Of a stretch of 64,000 nt of DNA, positions 1 through 10,074 are shown piece after piece. A model generated the notes under the pieces. That model did not search any database. It was not told where the DNA came from and saw nothing but the letters and a program-made list of their open reading frames with translations. The stretch is from Rhodoplanes sp963840055 (GTDB lineage: Bacteria > Pseudomonadota > Alphaproteobacteria > Rhizobiales > Xanthobacteraceae): contig CAWIXM010000047.1 of assembly GCA_963840055.1 (NCBI GenBank), forward strand, positions 1 through 64,000, in the 5' to 3' direction. The translations under genes were made by a program, and so were the position numbers. Every line of letters starts with the position of its first letter. Position 1 is the first letter of the stretch.

Positions 1-778
1 GTTGTCGCCGCTGTTGCCGGTGATGACGTTGTCGAGATCGTTACCGGTGCCGTTGGCGTTGTTGTAGACGCCGTAGGTAATATCGTCGAAGTAGAAGCCC
101 TCGTTCTGGCCGCCGGGGCCGTCCTGCGGCGCGCCGCTGGCGCTATTGCGGAAAAACAGCCGATTGGTCTGATTGGCTTCCGCGTTGACCTCGTGGGTAT
201 TGCCCATGGTCGCGGGGTCGTGGAAGTCGCGATAATTCTCGAATGTCGTTGTTGTGCCGATATACTCGCCGTCGAGATAAACCTGGACGACGTCGTTGTT
301 CGGGCCGTCGACATAGGTCAGCCGCAACTCGATCTGGTGCGACTGGCTGGCGTCTACCCCGCTGATCAGCTCGCGATTGCCGGTGAACGCAGTGAAATTG
401 TTGAACGTGCCGTTCCCCGTATCCCAATTGCCGTCGGTCAGCGGCTCAGAGACGGCGATCCGGATTCCGGCGCCGGCGACCAACTCAATCGCCATAAAAT
501 TGTTGCGGTCAGTGCCGTCCGCCCGACCGAAATCGACCTCAACACGGGAGTTGTCGGCGACCGGATCAACCGCCTGGAAGGTGAACCGAATGACTTGACC
601 CTCGAAGCCGGCCGTCGTCTGCGGCTCGCCCGCAGTATCGCTGAGCGCCGGCGAGTAGGGCCCGCCAAACGCGCCGCTCGTCGGATCGCTCGAAATCTGC
701 AGCATCTTGTTGCCGCTGACATCGACGATCTGCTGATCGGAGGTTCCAGCGAATTTCCACCCGTTCTCACCGTCGGCG
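1..778 (-). CDS. C-terminal continuation of giant RTX/beta-helix protein (partial, runs off left edge)
   Basis: Reading the minus strand from about 778 down to 1 gives an open frame of some 259 codons without a stop. It begins with residues like ADGENGWKFAG and carries on in sense from the long gene to its right, which stops at 767-769 in another frame. The segment is rich in Asp, Gly, Asn and Thr and contains VEVDFGRADGTDRNN and VYLDGEYIGTT. This resembles a jelly-roll, LamG or carbohydrate-binding type beta-sandwich. It ends at the window edge in a new Asn/Gly/Asp-rich RTX-like stretch (GNDLDNVITGNSGDN), so the true C-terminus lies outside. A single frameshift near 785-795 separates it from the main frame. 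The beta-sandwich assignment is a guess from composition and pattern; the continuity with the neighbour is well supported. Confidence 0.6.
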
Positions 779-3700
779 ATCGGGCCGAGTGTCAAAGTTC
801 TCGAAATTCTCCGTGCGGAAATCGCCGTCGAGCAGCGTCAGGTTTTCGACGTTGGCCGGAAGGACGATGCTGTCTTTCGACAACACCTGATCCGTACCGC
901 TATCGGACGCTTCAACGATGGTATCGGTGCTGTCGGCAAAATAGGTGTCGTTTCCCGCACCGCCGATCAGGGTGTCGGCAGCGGAGCCGCCGGAGATGGT
1001 GTTGGCGAGGTCATTGCCGGTGATGTGCACCGGAGCCTGCGATGTGGATGCGTCGAAATCGACTTGCCCCGCGGCAAGCGTGACGCTCGTCGTGCCGCCG
1101 TTCGCCGCATCGGTGACGTTGGCAAGGTCGGTCACCGTTGCATTGGCGACCGTCACGTTCTCCAGAAGCACGTCCGGACCGTCATTGTCCTTGCCCGGCT
1201 CGCCCACCCGGACCCCGGTGCTGGTGCCGTCAATGCTCAGACCGTTGAACGTGATCTGACCGGTAAAATCCGCAGGCTGCGTGTCGTACGACGGACCGTC
1301 GTCGCGGATCTTCACGCCAATCGCCGCCCCGAACGCGCCGGGCAAACCGGCACCGCCCTGATCGGAATTCCCCGAATTCGTGATCTCCGTATTGGTGAAG
1401 TTCACGTTCGCGTACGTCTCGTATTTCAGGTTGATGTCGATCGCCTGCCCGAACTCGCCATCCTGTCCGGCCGGCCCGAACGGCGGCGCAACCCGCCCAT
1501 AATTGCCCACGTCGTCGAAGCTGTTGCCGTCCAGCGACGCGTTCGACAGCTGCTCGAAATACATCCCCTTCTCGGACAGCTGCGAGAAGCTGTTGTCGTT
1601 CATCGTGATGCCGTCAAACGACCCAGCGCCGTCCGCAGCGGCATAGATGGTCAGGCCGTGGATGCCCTGGGTGAACGTGTTGTCGTTCACCGTAAGGTCG
1701 GTCACTTGCGCGGCCGTGCCCTTGCGCATGCCGGTCACGTTGTCGATGAAGGTATTGCCGCTCAGCGTCACGCCATCCGACGTGCCAAGCTCGAGGCCGA
1801 CCGAGAAGCCGGTGATCGTCAGCCCGGAAATGGTCACGTCGTCGGCGCCAACCGTGATTCCCGTCGCGGCGGTATAGGCCGGGTGGTTCTGCTCGAAGAA
1901 GTCGTTGAGCGGCGTGCCGTTCGGAACGCCCAGATCGGTCAGCAGCGAGCCTTCGATGACGACATCGCCGAGCGCAGAGATGGTGAGACCGTCGACGCCG
2001 ACGGTGAAGCCGGCATAGGTGCCCGCGGCGATGAGGATCGTGTCGCCGGTCGAGGCGGCGTCGATCGCGTCTTGGATGGTGGCATAGCCGTCATTGCCGA
2101 CCAGAAGGATGTTGGCGGTTCCCGCCCCGTCGATCTTCTCCACGCCGGTGAGCGTGTCGGTGCCTTCGGCTCCGCCGGTGGTCACGACGAAATGCCCGGC
2201 CCCGTCGTCGGTCACCATCGCCGCCGTGATCGTTCCCGCATACGACGCCGTGTCCGTGCCCGCGCCGCCGCTCAGGAAGTCGTTGCCCGCACCGCCGTCG
2301 AGAATGTCATTGCCGGTATCGCCGACCTGAGTGCCGCCCGGCTTGTCATGGCCGTAGAGATTGTCGTCACCGGCGCCGCCGTGCAGCGTATCGTTGCCGC
2401 CTTTGCCCATCAGGCTGTCGTTGGCGGCCGTGCCCGTGATGCTCTGGTCGCTGGCGGGCTGCGCTCCGTAATTGCCCTGCAGTTCCGCGACAATGCCGTC
2501 CGCCGGCAGATCGACGCCGGTCGGAAAATTTATGCCGAAACCTGAGGCGTCGATGTTGCCGAGAATGCCGTCGAGATTGAACACCGGCCCCCAATTGGTC
2601 TGCAGGCCGGACAGGTCGACGTCCGTAACGCTCAAGTCGTTGATGTCGGCATAATTGTTGAGCGCGATGCCGTTCTTGTGCAACTCGCCATCAATCGTCA
2701 CGTTGTCGAAGGTCACGACCCCGAGCGACGGGCTCGGGACTTCTGCGAGTTCCGCATTGACGGTGCCGGTCAGTTCGATGCCGTAATCCGGCCGGTCATT
2801 TTGCGCGGTTCCCGCCGAAGCGCCGTGGATCGTTACATCCTGGAACAGCGCGTCGCCGTCGAAACCGTACAGCTTGACATGGGCGGAGCCGTTCAGGTTG
2901 TTGTGAAAACCGTTGTTGCTGAAGGTGCTGTTCGTAATGGCGAGCGAGGCGACGCCCGCGTCGTTGGCGCCGTTGTCGTCGACATCATAGCCGTCGATGC
3001 GCACGCCATAGTCGCTGTTGTCACGTATGTCGATGCCGTCGAGCGTCAGCGCCCCGAGGTTGGTGCCAGCCCCGACGAAGACGCCGATCGAGCCGCCGAC
3101 GAAATCAACGCCAGTGATCGTGACGTCACCGCCCTCCTGGTCGCCGCTGAAGGTCAGGCCGATCCCGGAGGTTGGGTGCACCGTCACGTCGCCGAGCGCG
3201 ACCAGATTGACCGCCTGGCCGGAGATCACGAGATTTTCGGTGTATTCGCCCGCAGCGATCAAAATCCTGTCGCCATCCGCGGCGGCGTCGATCGCCGCCT
3301 GGATGGTGGCGTAGCCGTCATTGCCGACCAGAAGGATGTTGGCGGTTCCCGCCCCGTCGATCTTTTCCACGCCGGTGAGCGTATCGGTGCCTTCGGCTCC
3401 GCCGGTCGTCACGACGAAATGCCCGGCCCCGTCGTCGGTCACCATCGCCGCCGTAATCGTTCCCGCATAAACCGCCGTATCGGTTCCTGCGCCGCCGGAA
3501 AGGAAGTCGTTGCCCGTCCCGCCGGTGATGGTGTCGTTGCCGGCATCGGCAAAAACAGCGCCGTCGCCAGTGCTGGCGTCCACCAGGACGTCGTTGCCCG
3601 ACGTGCCAAGAAGGAGATTGGCGTTATCGAAGTCGGACGGCAACACCGCGCCCGCACCGAAATAGGTTGGATTGAGGTGAACCGGGCTCACCCCACTGCC

Positions 3701-6700
3701 GAGGTCGGTAAAGGTGTTACCGTGAATGTCGACATCGTTGAGCCGATCGATGGTCGCCGTGTTCGCCGGAGAGCCGTCGGTGAACCGCTGGAAGGCGATG
3801 GTGCCGTCGGCCGCATCGATGTTCTGGAAAGTATTGCCGGTCACCGTCACATCGGAGACGCCGTTGGTGCCCCACGCGTCCTCGATCACCAGACCGCGGT
3901 GCTGATTAGTCGGGCCGAAATCGGCCTCGTTGGCCCAGATGGAGCCGTCAATGTTCTGGAATGTGTTGCCGGTCACGTGAGCGTCGGTAACGCCGTTGAG
4001 CGCAAGGCCCTGGCCGTCGAACACGTTGTTGTCAATCAGGACGCCGTCGAAACCGGAAACATAGAAGTTGCCGCCGCCGGATGTCTGCGAATTGACGATG
4101 TCGACGGACGCCGTCCCACTCCCATTCGTCATATTCCACTGCGCGCCTAGCCCGGTCGCGCTGCCCGAGGCGGTGCCGCTGAGGGTCACATCGTCGAGCA
4201 CCATCTTGGCGCCGCCGATGCTGTCGGTGGTCGTGTAGACGAAGGCCGTCGAGTTGTGGAAATCGTGATTGTTGCTGGCCATCGTCACGGAGCTGAAGGT
4301 GAGACCAGCGCCGTCCGCATCGCCGTCATGCAGCGCGATGGTTCCGCTCCCCTGCCCGTTGCCGATCGGGACCGCGCCGACGAAATCGGAGCTGAGGCTG
4401 AAAGTAACGTGATCAAACACGACGTCGGTCACGTCGTGTGTCGCCCGCATGTCGAGCAGCAGGCTGGTGGTGGTGGCATTCATGACGGTAAGCTGGCTCA
4501 CCGTCATATTCGCCATCGTTGACGGGGTCGTCAGCGACCCGTTGATGATCGTGCCGGCCTCGCTCTGACCCATGAGGTTGACGCCATCTTTGAGCGTCAC
4601 GTCCTCATTGTAGGTGCCATCGGCAACGAAAACCGTGTCGCCGTCGATCGCCGCGTCGATCGCCGCCTGGATGGTGGCGTAGCCGTCATTGCCGACCAGC
4701 AGGAAGTTGGCCGTCCCTGCGTCGTCGATCTTCTCTATGCTGGACAGGGTGTCGGTGCCCTCGGCCCCGCCGGTCGCCACGACGAAATGCCCGGCCCCGT
4801 CGTCGGTCACCATCGCGGCCGTGATCGCACCGGTATAGCCCGCAGTGTCGGTCCCGCCACCGCCGACGATCGTGTCGTTGCCGTCGCCGCCGCTCAGGAT
4901 GTTGTAGTTGGAATCGCCGGTGATACTGTCGTTGCCCGCGCCGCCGGTGGCGTTCTGGATGTTGATCAGCACGTCGGTGCCGATGTCGATGCCTTCGGCG
5001 TACCCGACTGCCAAATTTGCACTATAAGGAGGTACGGCGGTGCTTAGCAGGGCGCCGATCGTCGTTCCACCGAGCGTAATTTGGGTAGAGCGATCGATCG
5101 CATTGAGGTCGATCGTGACGGAGTTCGTCGCCGACGGGTAGCTGACGGTGTTGCTGCCGGAGCCGCCGTCGTAGATATCGTCGCCTCCGCCTTGTCCGCC
5201 GATGATCGCGTCGTCGCCGCCGCCAGCCTGCACGATGTCGTTGCCGTCGCCGGTATGGATCGTGTCGTTGCCGCTGCCGGTGACAACGTAATCGTCGCCC
5301 GCGCCGGTGGTGACATGCGCACTGCCGGTGCCGGTGATGCTGACCTGGGTCGGCACGTCATAGGGAATGGTGAAGTCGAGGTCCTGGTCGGTATTCACCG
5401 CGATGTCGACCGAGGCGGGTGGCGTTGTGAATACGAGGGTGTCGCCGGGCAGCGTTGCGGCCTGAACCGCGTCGTTGACATCGGTGAATCCGCTATTGCC
5501 GGTCGGATCGATCAACAGATAGCGGCCGCCGCCGTGCTGAACGATCTCGATGTTCGTCAGCGTATCGGCGCCGCCGGCGTCATTTACCACCCAATGATCG
5601 GTGTTAAACGTGAGAGCTGATTGGAGCAGAGCGCCGGTAAAAGCGGCCGTATCCGTTCCGGCGCCGCCGTCGATCGTGTCAGCGCCGCCGGCGCCAGTAA
5701 ACGTGTTAGCGCCGCCATCGCCGGTAAGCGTATCGCTCGCACTTCCGCCGATGACGTTCTCGATACTGGTGAGGGAGGCAATACCCGTGGCGGTCGGTGT
5801 GGCAGCGCCGAGATCAACGGTCACCGCGCTGCCTGTGCCGGTATAGTCCAGCGTATCGCTGCCGGTGCCGCCATCGATCGTATCGGCGCCGTCGCCGACG
5901 ACGTAATGGAACGTATCGTTGCCGGCGCCGCCAGTCAGCAGATCCGCGCCCGCGCCTCCGATGAGCGAGTCATTGCCGTTTCCGCCGTCGAGCGTATCGT
6001 TGAGGCTGCTGCCGATCAGTGTGTCGTCGCCGTCCCGCCCCTGCAGGATGACACTGAGTTCGGTGCCCCCGTTGATGGCCGCGATCGTCGCGGCGTCCAG
6101 CGTGTTGCCGTCGGCCGAGCCGCGCCAGAGGACCTCCTGCGCGGGAAGCGTCGACGAGAACCCGCCATCATGGAAGGTGTTGTTGTCGAGCGAAATGCCG
6201 TCGACGAGGACGCCGGGCCGGAACGCCAGGCCGGCCTCATAGGTCGCGCCGTTATCGGCGATGTTGTAGTTGAAGGTGTTGTTGGAAATGGTGCTGTTCT
6301 GAGAGACGTTGGCGCCGTACTCGTCGCCCCACAGGCCGAGGCCGTAATAGCCGGTGCTGTTGAAAGTATTGCCTTCGACGGTGGACTGGTCGATTCCGAT
6401 CAGGACTATGCCGGTGAACGTGTTGCCGGACACCTCCGCGTCGAACAGGTTGTAGCTGTTGAATGTTCCGGTGAACTGGTTGTTCGTGAGTTGCGGGCTG
6501 TCGAACTGGAACGTGCTCGTCACGCCGCCGCTGAAGAGCGCGTTCGAGGTGGCGGCCATCACGATATTCGAATCGATCACCGTGTCGTTGAAGGTCACGA
6601 AGGTGAAGTGGCTCGTGAACGCGAGACCGCGGCCGAGGTTAGCCGGTGCCGTAATTGCAATGTAGTTTCCGCTGATGTTCAGATCATTGACTTCCGCGGT

Positions 6701-7249
6701 CTCGGTAACGTAGCCGGTGGGAGACTCGCCGACCAGAATGCCGTTGTGCTGGCCCGTCGTCGCCTCGCTGTGGATCCAGTTGTTGGTGATCGTCACGCCG
6801 GTCCGGTAGGCGTCGATCGACTGGTCACCCGGCTTCTCGCCGAGCGCCGTGTACACGCGGATGCCGTCGCGGTAGAAGTTCCTGATCTCGAAACCGTCGA
6901 TCGTCACGTTGTCGGCGTTGATCGTGAGGTCGAATTGTCCGCCACCGTCGATCACCGACTCGCCGCTAGCGCGAGCGCTTCCGGTCGCAGCCAAGCCCGC
7001 CTGTGCGCCGAGCAGGGTGATCGACTTGTCGATCGTGATGTTCCCGGTGTAGGTCCCCGCCGCGACCTGGATGGTATCCCCGTCGCTCGCCGCATCGATC
7101 GCGTCCTGGATGGTGGCGTAGCCGTCATTGCCGACCAGGAGGATGTTGGCGGTTCCTGCGCCATCGATCTTTTCCACGCCGGTGAGCGTATCGGTGCCTT
7201 CGGCTCCGCCGGTGGTCACGACGAAATGCCCGGCCCCGTCGTCGGTCAC
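767..7249 (-). CDS. Giant parallel beta-helix / RTX calcium-binding repeat protein (main open segment)
   Basis: About 2160 residues are open on the minus strand. The nominal GTG start at 7249 lies inside a repeat module, and the frame continues upstream to about 7333, so this is the body of a longer gene and not its true start. The protein alternates right-handed beta-helix blocks (repeated N-T-F and GNTF turns, each block opening with YATIQxAIDAA then GDTI and AAGTY) with GGxGxDxL RTX nonapeptides such as GGNGNDSLIGG and GGAGADLLTGG. Such proteins bind calcium and are usually exported by type I secretion through an uncleaved C-terminal signal; no N-terminal signal peptide is seen. They act at the cell surface as adhesins, polysaccharide epimerases/lyases or matrix proteins; I cannot choose between these. 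No adjacent secretion genes are visible. It ends in an artificial-looking stop at 767 after a frameshift. Confidence 0.85.
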   Translation of the reverse strand: MTDDGAGHFVVTTGGAEGTDTLTGVEKIDGAGTANILLVGNDGYATIQDAIDAASDGDTIQVAAGTYTGNITIDKSITLLGAQAGLAATGSARASGESVIDGGGQFDLTINADNVTIDGFEIRNFYRDGIRVYTALGEKPGDQSIDAYRTGVTITNNWIHSEATTGQHNGILVGESPTGYVTETAEVNDLNISGNYIAITAPANLGRGLAFTSHFTFVTFNDTVIDSNIVMAATSNALFSGGVTSTFQFDSPQLTNNQFTGTFNSYNLFDAEVSGNTFTGIVLIGIDQSTVEGNTFNSTGYYGLGLWGDEYGANVSQNSTISNNTFNYNIADNGATYEAGLAFRPGVLVDGISLDNNTFHDGGFSSTLPAQEVLWRGSADGNTLDAATIAAINGGTELSVILQGRDGDDTLIGSSLNDTLDGGNGNDSLIGGAGADLLTGGAGNDTFHYVVGDGADTIDGGTGSDTLDYTGTGSAVTVDLGAATPTATGIASLTSIENVIGGSASDTLTGDGGANTFTGAGGADTIDGGAGTDTAAFTGALLQSALTFNTDHWVVNDAGGADTLTNIEIVQHGGGRYLLIDPTGNSGFTDVNDAVQAATLPGDTLVFTTPPASVDIAVNTDQDLDFTIPYDVPTQVSITGTGSAHVTTGAGDDYVVTGSGNDTIHTGDGNDIVQAGGGDDAIIGGQGGGDDIYDGGSGSNTVSYPSATNSVTIDLNAIDRSTQITLGGTTIGALLSTAVPPYSANLAVGYAEGIDIGTDVLINIQNATGGAGNDSITGDSNYNILSGGDGNDTIVGGGGTDTAGYTGAITAAMVTDDGAGHFVVATGGAEGTDTLSSIEKIDDAGTANFLLVGNDGYATIQAAIDAAIDGDTVFVADGTYNEDVTLKDGVNLMGQSEAGTIINGSLTTPSTMANMTVSQLTVMNATTTSLLLDMRATHDVTDVVFDHVTFSLSSDFVGAVPIGNGQGSGTIALHDGDADGAGLTFSSVTMASNNHDFHNSTAFVYTTTDSIGGAKMVLDDVTLSGTASGSATGLGAQWNMTNGSGTASVDIVNSQTSGGGNFYVSGFDGVLIDNNVFDGQGLALNGVTDAHVTGNTFQNIDGSIWANEADFGPTNQHRGLVIEDAWGTNGVSDVTVTGNTFQNIDAADGTIAFQRFTDGSPANTATIDRLNDVDIHGNTFTDLGSGVSPVHLNPTYFGAGAVLPSDFDNANLLLGTSGNDVLVDASTGDGAVFADAGNDTITGGTGNDFLSGGAGTDTAVYAGTITAAMVTDDGAGHFVVTTGGAEGTDTLTGVEKIDGAGTANILLVGNDGYATIQAAIDAAADGDRILIAAGEYTENLVISGQAVNLVALGDVTVHPTSGIGLTFSGDQEGGDVTITGVDFVGGSIGVFVGAGTNLGALTLDGIDIRDNSDYGVRIDGYDVDDNGANDAGVASLAITNSTFSNNGFHNNLNGSAHVKLYGFDGDALFQDVTIHGASAGTAQNDRPDYGIELTGTVNAELAEVPSPSLGVVTFDNVTIDGELHKNGIALNNYADINDLSVTDVDLSGLQTNWGPVFNLDGILGNIDASGFGINFPTGVDLPADGIVAELQGNYGAQPASDQSITGTAANDSLMGKGGNDTLHGGAGDDNLYGHDKPGGTQVGDTGNDILDGGAGNDFLSGGAGTDTASYAGTITAAMVTDDGAGHFVVTTGGAEGTDTLTGVEKIDGAGTANILLVGNDGYATIQDAIDAASTGDTILIAAGTYAGFTVGVDGLTISALGDVVIEGSLLTDLGVPNGTPLNDFFEQNHPAYTAATGITVGADDVTISGLTITGFSVGLELGTSDGVTLSGNTFIDNVTGMRKGTAAQVTDLTVNDNTFTQGIHGLTIYAAADGAGSFDGITMNDNSFSQLSEKGMYFEQLSNASLDGNSFDDVGNYGRVAPPFGPAGQDGEFGQAIDINLKYETYANVNFTNTEITNSGNSDQGGAGLPGAFGAAIGVKIRDDGPSYDTQPADFTGQITFNGLSIDGTSTGVRVGEPGKDNDGPDVLLENVTVANATVTDLANVTDAANGGTTSVTLAAGQVDFDASTSQAPVHITGNDLANTISGGSAADTLIGGAGNDTYFADSTDTIVEASDSGTDQVLSKDSIVLPANVENLTLLDGDFRTENFENFDTRPDRRR
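2048..2290 (-). repeat. ~200-bp module-junction repeat, copy a
   Basis: This is one of four near-identical units inside the giant gene. The minus-strand translation runs from the RTX end of one module (TITAAMVTDDGAGHFVV, then TDTLTGVEKID) into the start of the next beta-helix (LLVGNDGYATIQDAIDAA). The DNA matches copies at about 3285-3510, 4651-4855 and 7085-7310 with only scattered substitutions. Confidence 0.85.
3285..3510 (-). repeat. ~200-bp module-junction repeat, copy b
   Basis: Same unit as copy a, with YATIQAAIDAA in place of YATIQDAIDAA. Long blocks are identical at the base level to copies a and d, including the stretch coding for DDGAGHFVVTTGGAEG. Confidence 0.85.
3585..4680 (-). 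repeat. ~1-kb internal duplication, intact copy
   Basis: This segment encodes a full beta-helix block in frame (for example LLLDMRATHDVTDVVFDH, NVFDGQGLALNGVTDA, NDVDIHGNTFTDLGSG). The same sequence recurs at 7335-8460 in almost the same order at very high identity, apart from many short indels there. Confidence 0.85.
4651..4855 (-). repeat. ~200-bp module-junction repeat, copy c (most divergent)
   Basis: Same unit, but with more changes: SSIEKIDDAGTANFLL replaces TGVEKIDGAGTANILL, and ATGG replaces TTGG. It is the oldest-looking copy of the four. Confidence 0.8.
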
Positions 7250-7310
7250 CGCCGCGTTCGTGATGGCGGCGGTGTAAACCGCCGTATCCGTGCCCGCGCC
7301 GCCGCACAGG
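7085..7310 (-). repeat. ~200-bp module-junction repeat, copy d
   Basis: Same unit as copies a to c. It leads into NAAVTDDGAGHF rather than AAMVTDDGAGHF, and its distal edge abuts the indel-rich duplicated segment at 7335-8460. Confidence 0.8.
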
Positions 7311-9250
7311 AAGTCGTTGCCCGTATCGCCGGATGCAGGACGTCGTTGCCCGACGTACCAAGAAGGAGATTGGCGTTATCGAAGTCGACGGCAACACCGC
7401 GCCCGCACCGAAATAGGTTGGATTGAGGTGAACCGGGCTCACCCCACTGCCGAGGTCGGTAAAGGTGTTACCGTGAATGTCGACATCGTTGAGCCGATCG
7501 ATGGTCGCCGTGTTCGCCGGAGAAGCCGTCGATGAACCGCTGGAAGGCGATGGTGCAGTCGGCCGCATCGATGTTCTGGAAAGTATTGCCGGTCACCGTC
7601 ATCATCGGAGACGCCGTCGGTGCCCCACGCGTCCTCGATCACCAGACCGCGGTGCTGATTAATCGGGCACGAAATCGGCCGTCGTTGGCCCAGATGGAGT
7701 CGTCAGATGTTCTGGAATGTGTTGCCGGTCACGTGAGCCGTCGGTAACGCCGTTGAGCGCAAGGCCCTGGCCGTCGAACACGTTGTTGTCAATCAGGACG
7801 CCGTCGAAACCGGAAACATAGAAGTTGCCGCCGCCGCATGTCTGCGAATTGACGATGTCGACGGACGCCGTCCCACTCCCATTCGTCATATTCCACTGCG
7901 CGCCTAGCCCGGTGCGCGCTGCCCGAGGCGGTGCCGCTGAGGGTCACATCGTCGAGCACCATCTTGGCGCCGCCGATGCTGTCGGTGGTCGTGTAGACGA
8001 AGGCCGTCGAGTTGTCGGAAATCGCTGATTGATGCTAGCCATCGTCACGGAGCTGAAGGTGAGAACGAGCGCCGTTCGCATCGCCGACGTGCAGCGCGAT
8101 GCGTTCCGCTCCCCTGCCCGTTGCCGATCGGAAAGCGCGCCGCTGAAAGTCGCCGAGTGAGACTGAAGGTGATCGTGATCGAACAGGACGTCGGTCACGT
8201 CGTGCGTCGCCCGCATGTCGAGCAGCAGTCGTGGTGTCGCCGGTATTCGTTGACAGTCGAGATTTCTGAGCGCGACGTGGTCAGCAGTCGATAAGACGCC
8301 GGCGTCGCCATGGTCCCGTGTGATGATCGACTTCCGCCTCGGATCTCGCCCGACGAGGCTGACGCCGTTCTTGAGCGTCACGTTCCCGGTATAGTCGCCA
8401 TTCGCAACGAAAACCGTGTCGCCCGCCGCTCGCCGCATCAATCGCCGCCTGGATGGTGGCGAAGGAGATCACGGAGCTCGAGCTCGCGCTGGTCAGCGTG
8501 ACGGGGCCGATAAAGGTGTTCGTCCCGAACAGGGCGGCGTTGTCGGCCGGATCGTAGTCGAAAATGCCCTTGCTGAAGGTATTGCCCGAGACATCGCCGG
8601 ACCAGCTCGCGCTCACGGCGGCGAATCCGAAGTCCTCCAGCACGTTGCTGAACGCGTTGCCGGTTACGTTGAGATCGGCGCTGCCGACCGCATAGGCGTC
8701 GGCGGACATGCCGACGAAATTGTCGACGAAGCTATTATTGCTGACCGTGACGTTGCTGGCGCCCTGGACATAGGCGCCGGTGTGCCATCCGGTCATGGCG
8801 TTGTCGGCGATGGTCAGTCCGTCGCCGGAACCGACGGAATTGATGATCGCCCGCGAGCCGTCGCCGTCAGCCGCGCCAGAGCGGTAGAAAAGCGAGTTCT
8901 CGATGGTGACGCCCGCCGCCTGGACATGGATGCCGGCCAACTCGAACGCGCCGCCCGAGCCGCCCTCGGCAAAGCGCATGCCGTCGATCGTGACGTTGCT
9001 GGACAGAATGACGAGGCGGCCCTCGACCGTGCTCTCACCGTTGCCGCCGCCGAGGTCGCGGGAAATATCGCTATAAGGAACGCCGGTATGGACGCCGAGA
9101 ATGGTCAGGCCATCCTTGCCGGCCGGAATCTCGATGTTGCCGGAATAAACGCCGGCCTCGACCTGAATTGATATCGCCCGCGCTCGCCGCGTCGATCGCG
9201 TCTTGGATTGTGGCGTAGCCGCCGGCGGACCCCACGGTCAGGATGTTCAT
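7250..9250 (-). pseudogene. N-terminal part of the giant repeat protein, multiply frameshifted
   Basis: The likely true start is the ATG at 9248-9250, preceded on the minus strand by GAGGAG about 8 bases upstream. The product opens MNILTVGSAGGYATIQD and passes straight into a beta-helix module. The frame shifts near 9172 (GGCGAT followed by disturbed bases before ATTCAGGTC). It is then clean from about 9170 to 8425, giving some 248 residues with NVTIDGMRFAEGG and repeated GNTF turns. It shifts again near 8425 and several more times between 8425 and 7333, where the DNA closely parallels 3585-4680 but carries many 1-base insertions and deletions. Restoring the indels would join all segments into one protein of roughly 3000 or more residues. 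Whether the breaks are biological or consensus errors cannot be settled from one sequence. Confidence 0.65.
7335..8460 (-). repeat. ~1-kb internal duplication, indel-rich copy
   Basis: Aligns base for base with 3585-4680 but contains many single-base and few-base insertions (for example near 7523, 7555, 7603, 7669, 7680, 7700, 7738, 7913). These scatter the coding frame over all three registers. Beyond about 8240 the two copies diverge more strongly. Confidence 0.8.
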
Positions 9251-10074
9251 AGGACACTCTCCTCAAGGCGCGCGCATGGCACATCCATCTCCCGGTGAAC
9301 GGGAGGGATCGCCTCGCTTTTGCGGATTAACTCGGCGACGCTTCAACGGCGCCGCTATTTTTCAGGTTGAAACTCGGCGTACATGGCCACTGCTTCGCCG
9401 ACCATTGCGGTGGTACGGCTCACAGTTACGGTCTCGACCCCCGGCGCGCTCATACGCTGAGAACTTGGCTTGAGCGCGCGATGCTTTTTGTGGCACGGCG
9501 TTAGTCGCTGAATCGAAGTCATGACCCACGCCTACGCAGCCTAACAAATCATCGATTATGTGCGGGGATACCCAATTAGGTTGTGAACCTCCCTGCGACC
9601 GTGCATTATATCGCCCGTGCGGCTCGTCTTATTAGGCTAATCCTCGTGTGTCAAGCAGCAGACGTAGCCCGTGCGTCAAAAGTGGTAGCAGGCGTCGCAA
9701 TCCAGCGGTGTGCCGTGATTCTTTAGTCTGTAATCCAATTAAATAAAATGCATTAAGGCTTTGAAAGCCTGCCACTTTTCCTGCTGCACCATCTGCAGCA
9801 ACGACCCTGATCGAGGGCCCGCGACGGCGGGATTGATATCATTACAAAGAGCTAGCCCCAACGCACTAGCGCGACTTGGCTAACTCGCTGCGGTATTGAG
9901 GGAAATTTGATCCATCGCCGGCCGGAGGAGCGGGGCGAGATCTCCGGCTCAAGCGCCCGCTCCTGAGCTGAAACGGCTGGCGAGCCGGCGGCGCTGACCG
10001 GGGGAGGATAGCCACGCCCACGTGGTGCCATGCCTGCTTGTTGGGCAAGCGCGCAAGTCCGCTCCTGAAGCCGC
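9251..10074. other. Non-coding interval upstream of the giant gene
   Basis: About 820 bases with no convincing gene. It must hold the promoter of the giant gene (minus strand) and the end of mmsA. A 6-bp inverted repeat (CTCCCG / CGGGAG, 5-base loop) lies at 9289-9305, in what would be the 5' leader of the giant gene. The stretch around 9560-9780 is more AT-rich than the surroundings. Short open frames here show no family features. Confidence 0.5.

Noticed and set aside
193..1023. 276-codon plus-strand frame at the left edge
   Set aside because: Antisense of the open C-terminal continuation; no recognisable domains.
2048..7310. Regularly spaced repeats as a CRISPR array
   Set aside because: The units are ~200 bp, coding, unevenly spaced by 1-2.5 kb and encode module junctions; no short palindromic repeats or cas genes.
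1025..7426. Long plus-strand open frames (506, 490 and 601 codons) opposite the giant repeat gene
   Set aside because: They mirror the repetitive minus-strand codons, give low-complexity Arg/Val/Ala/Asp protein with the same block (DEMPGPVVGH-like) repeated at each ~200-bp unit, and have no family features. High GC and lack of stops in the antisense register explain them.
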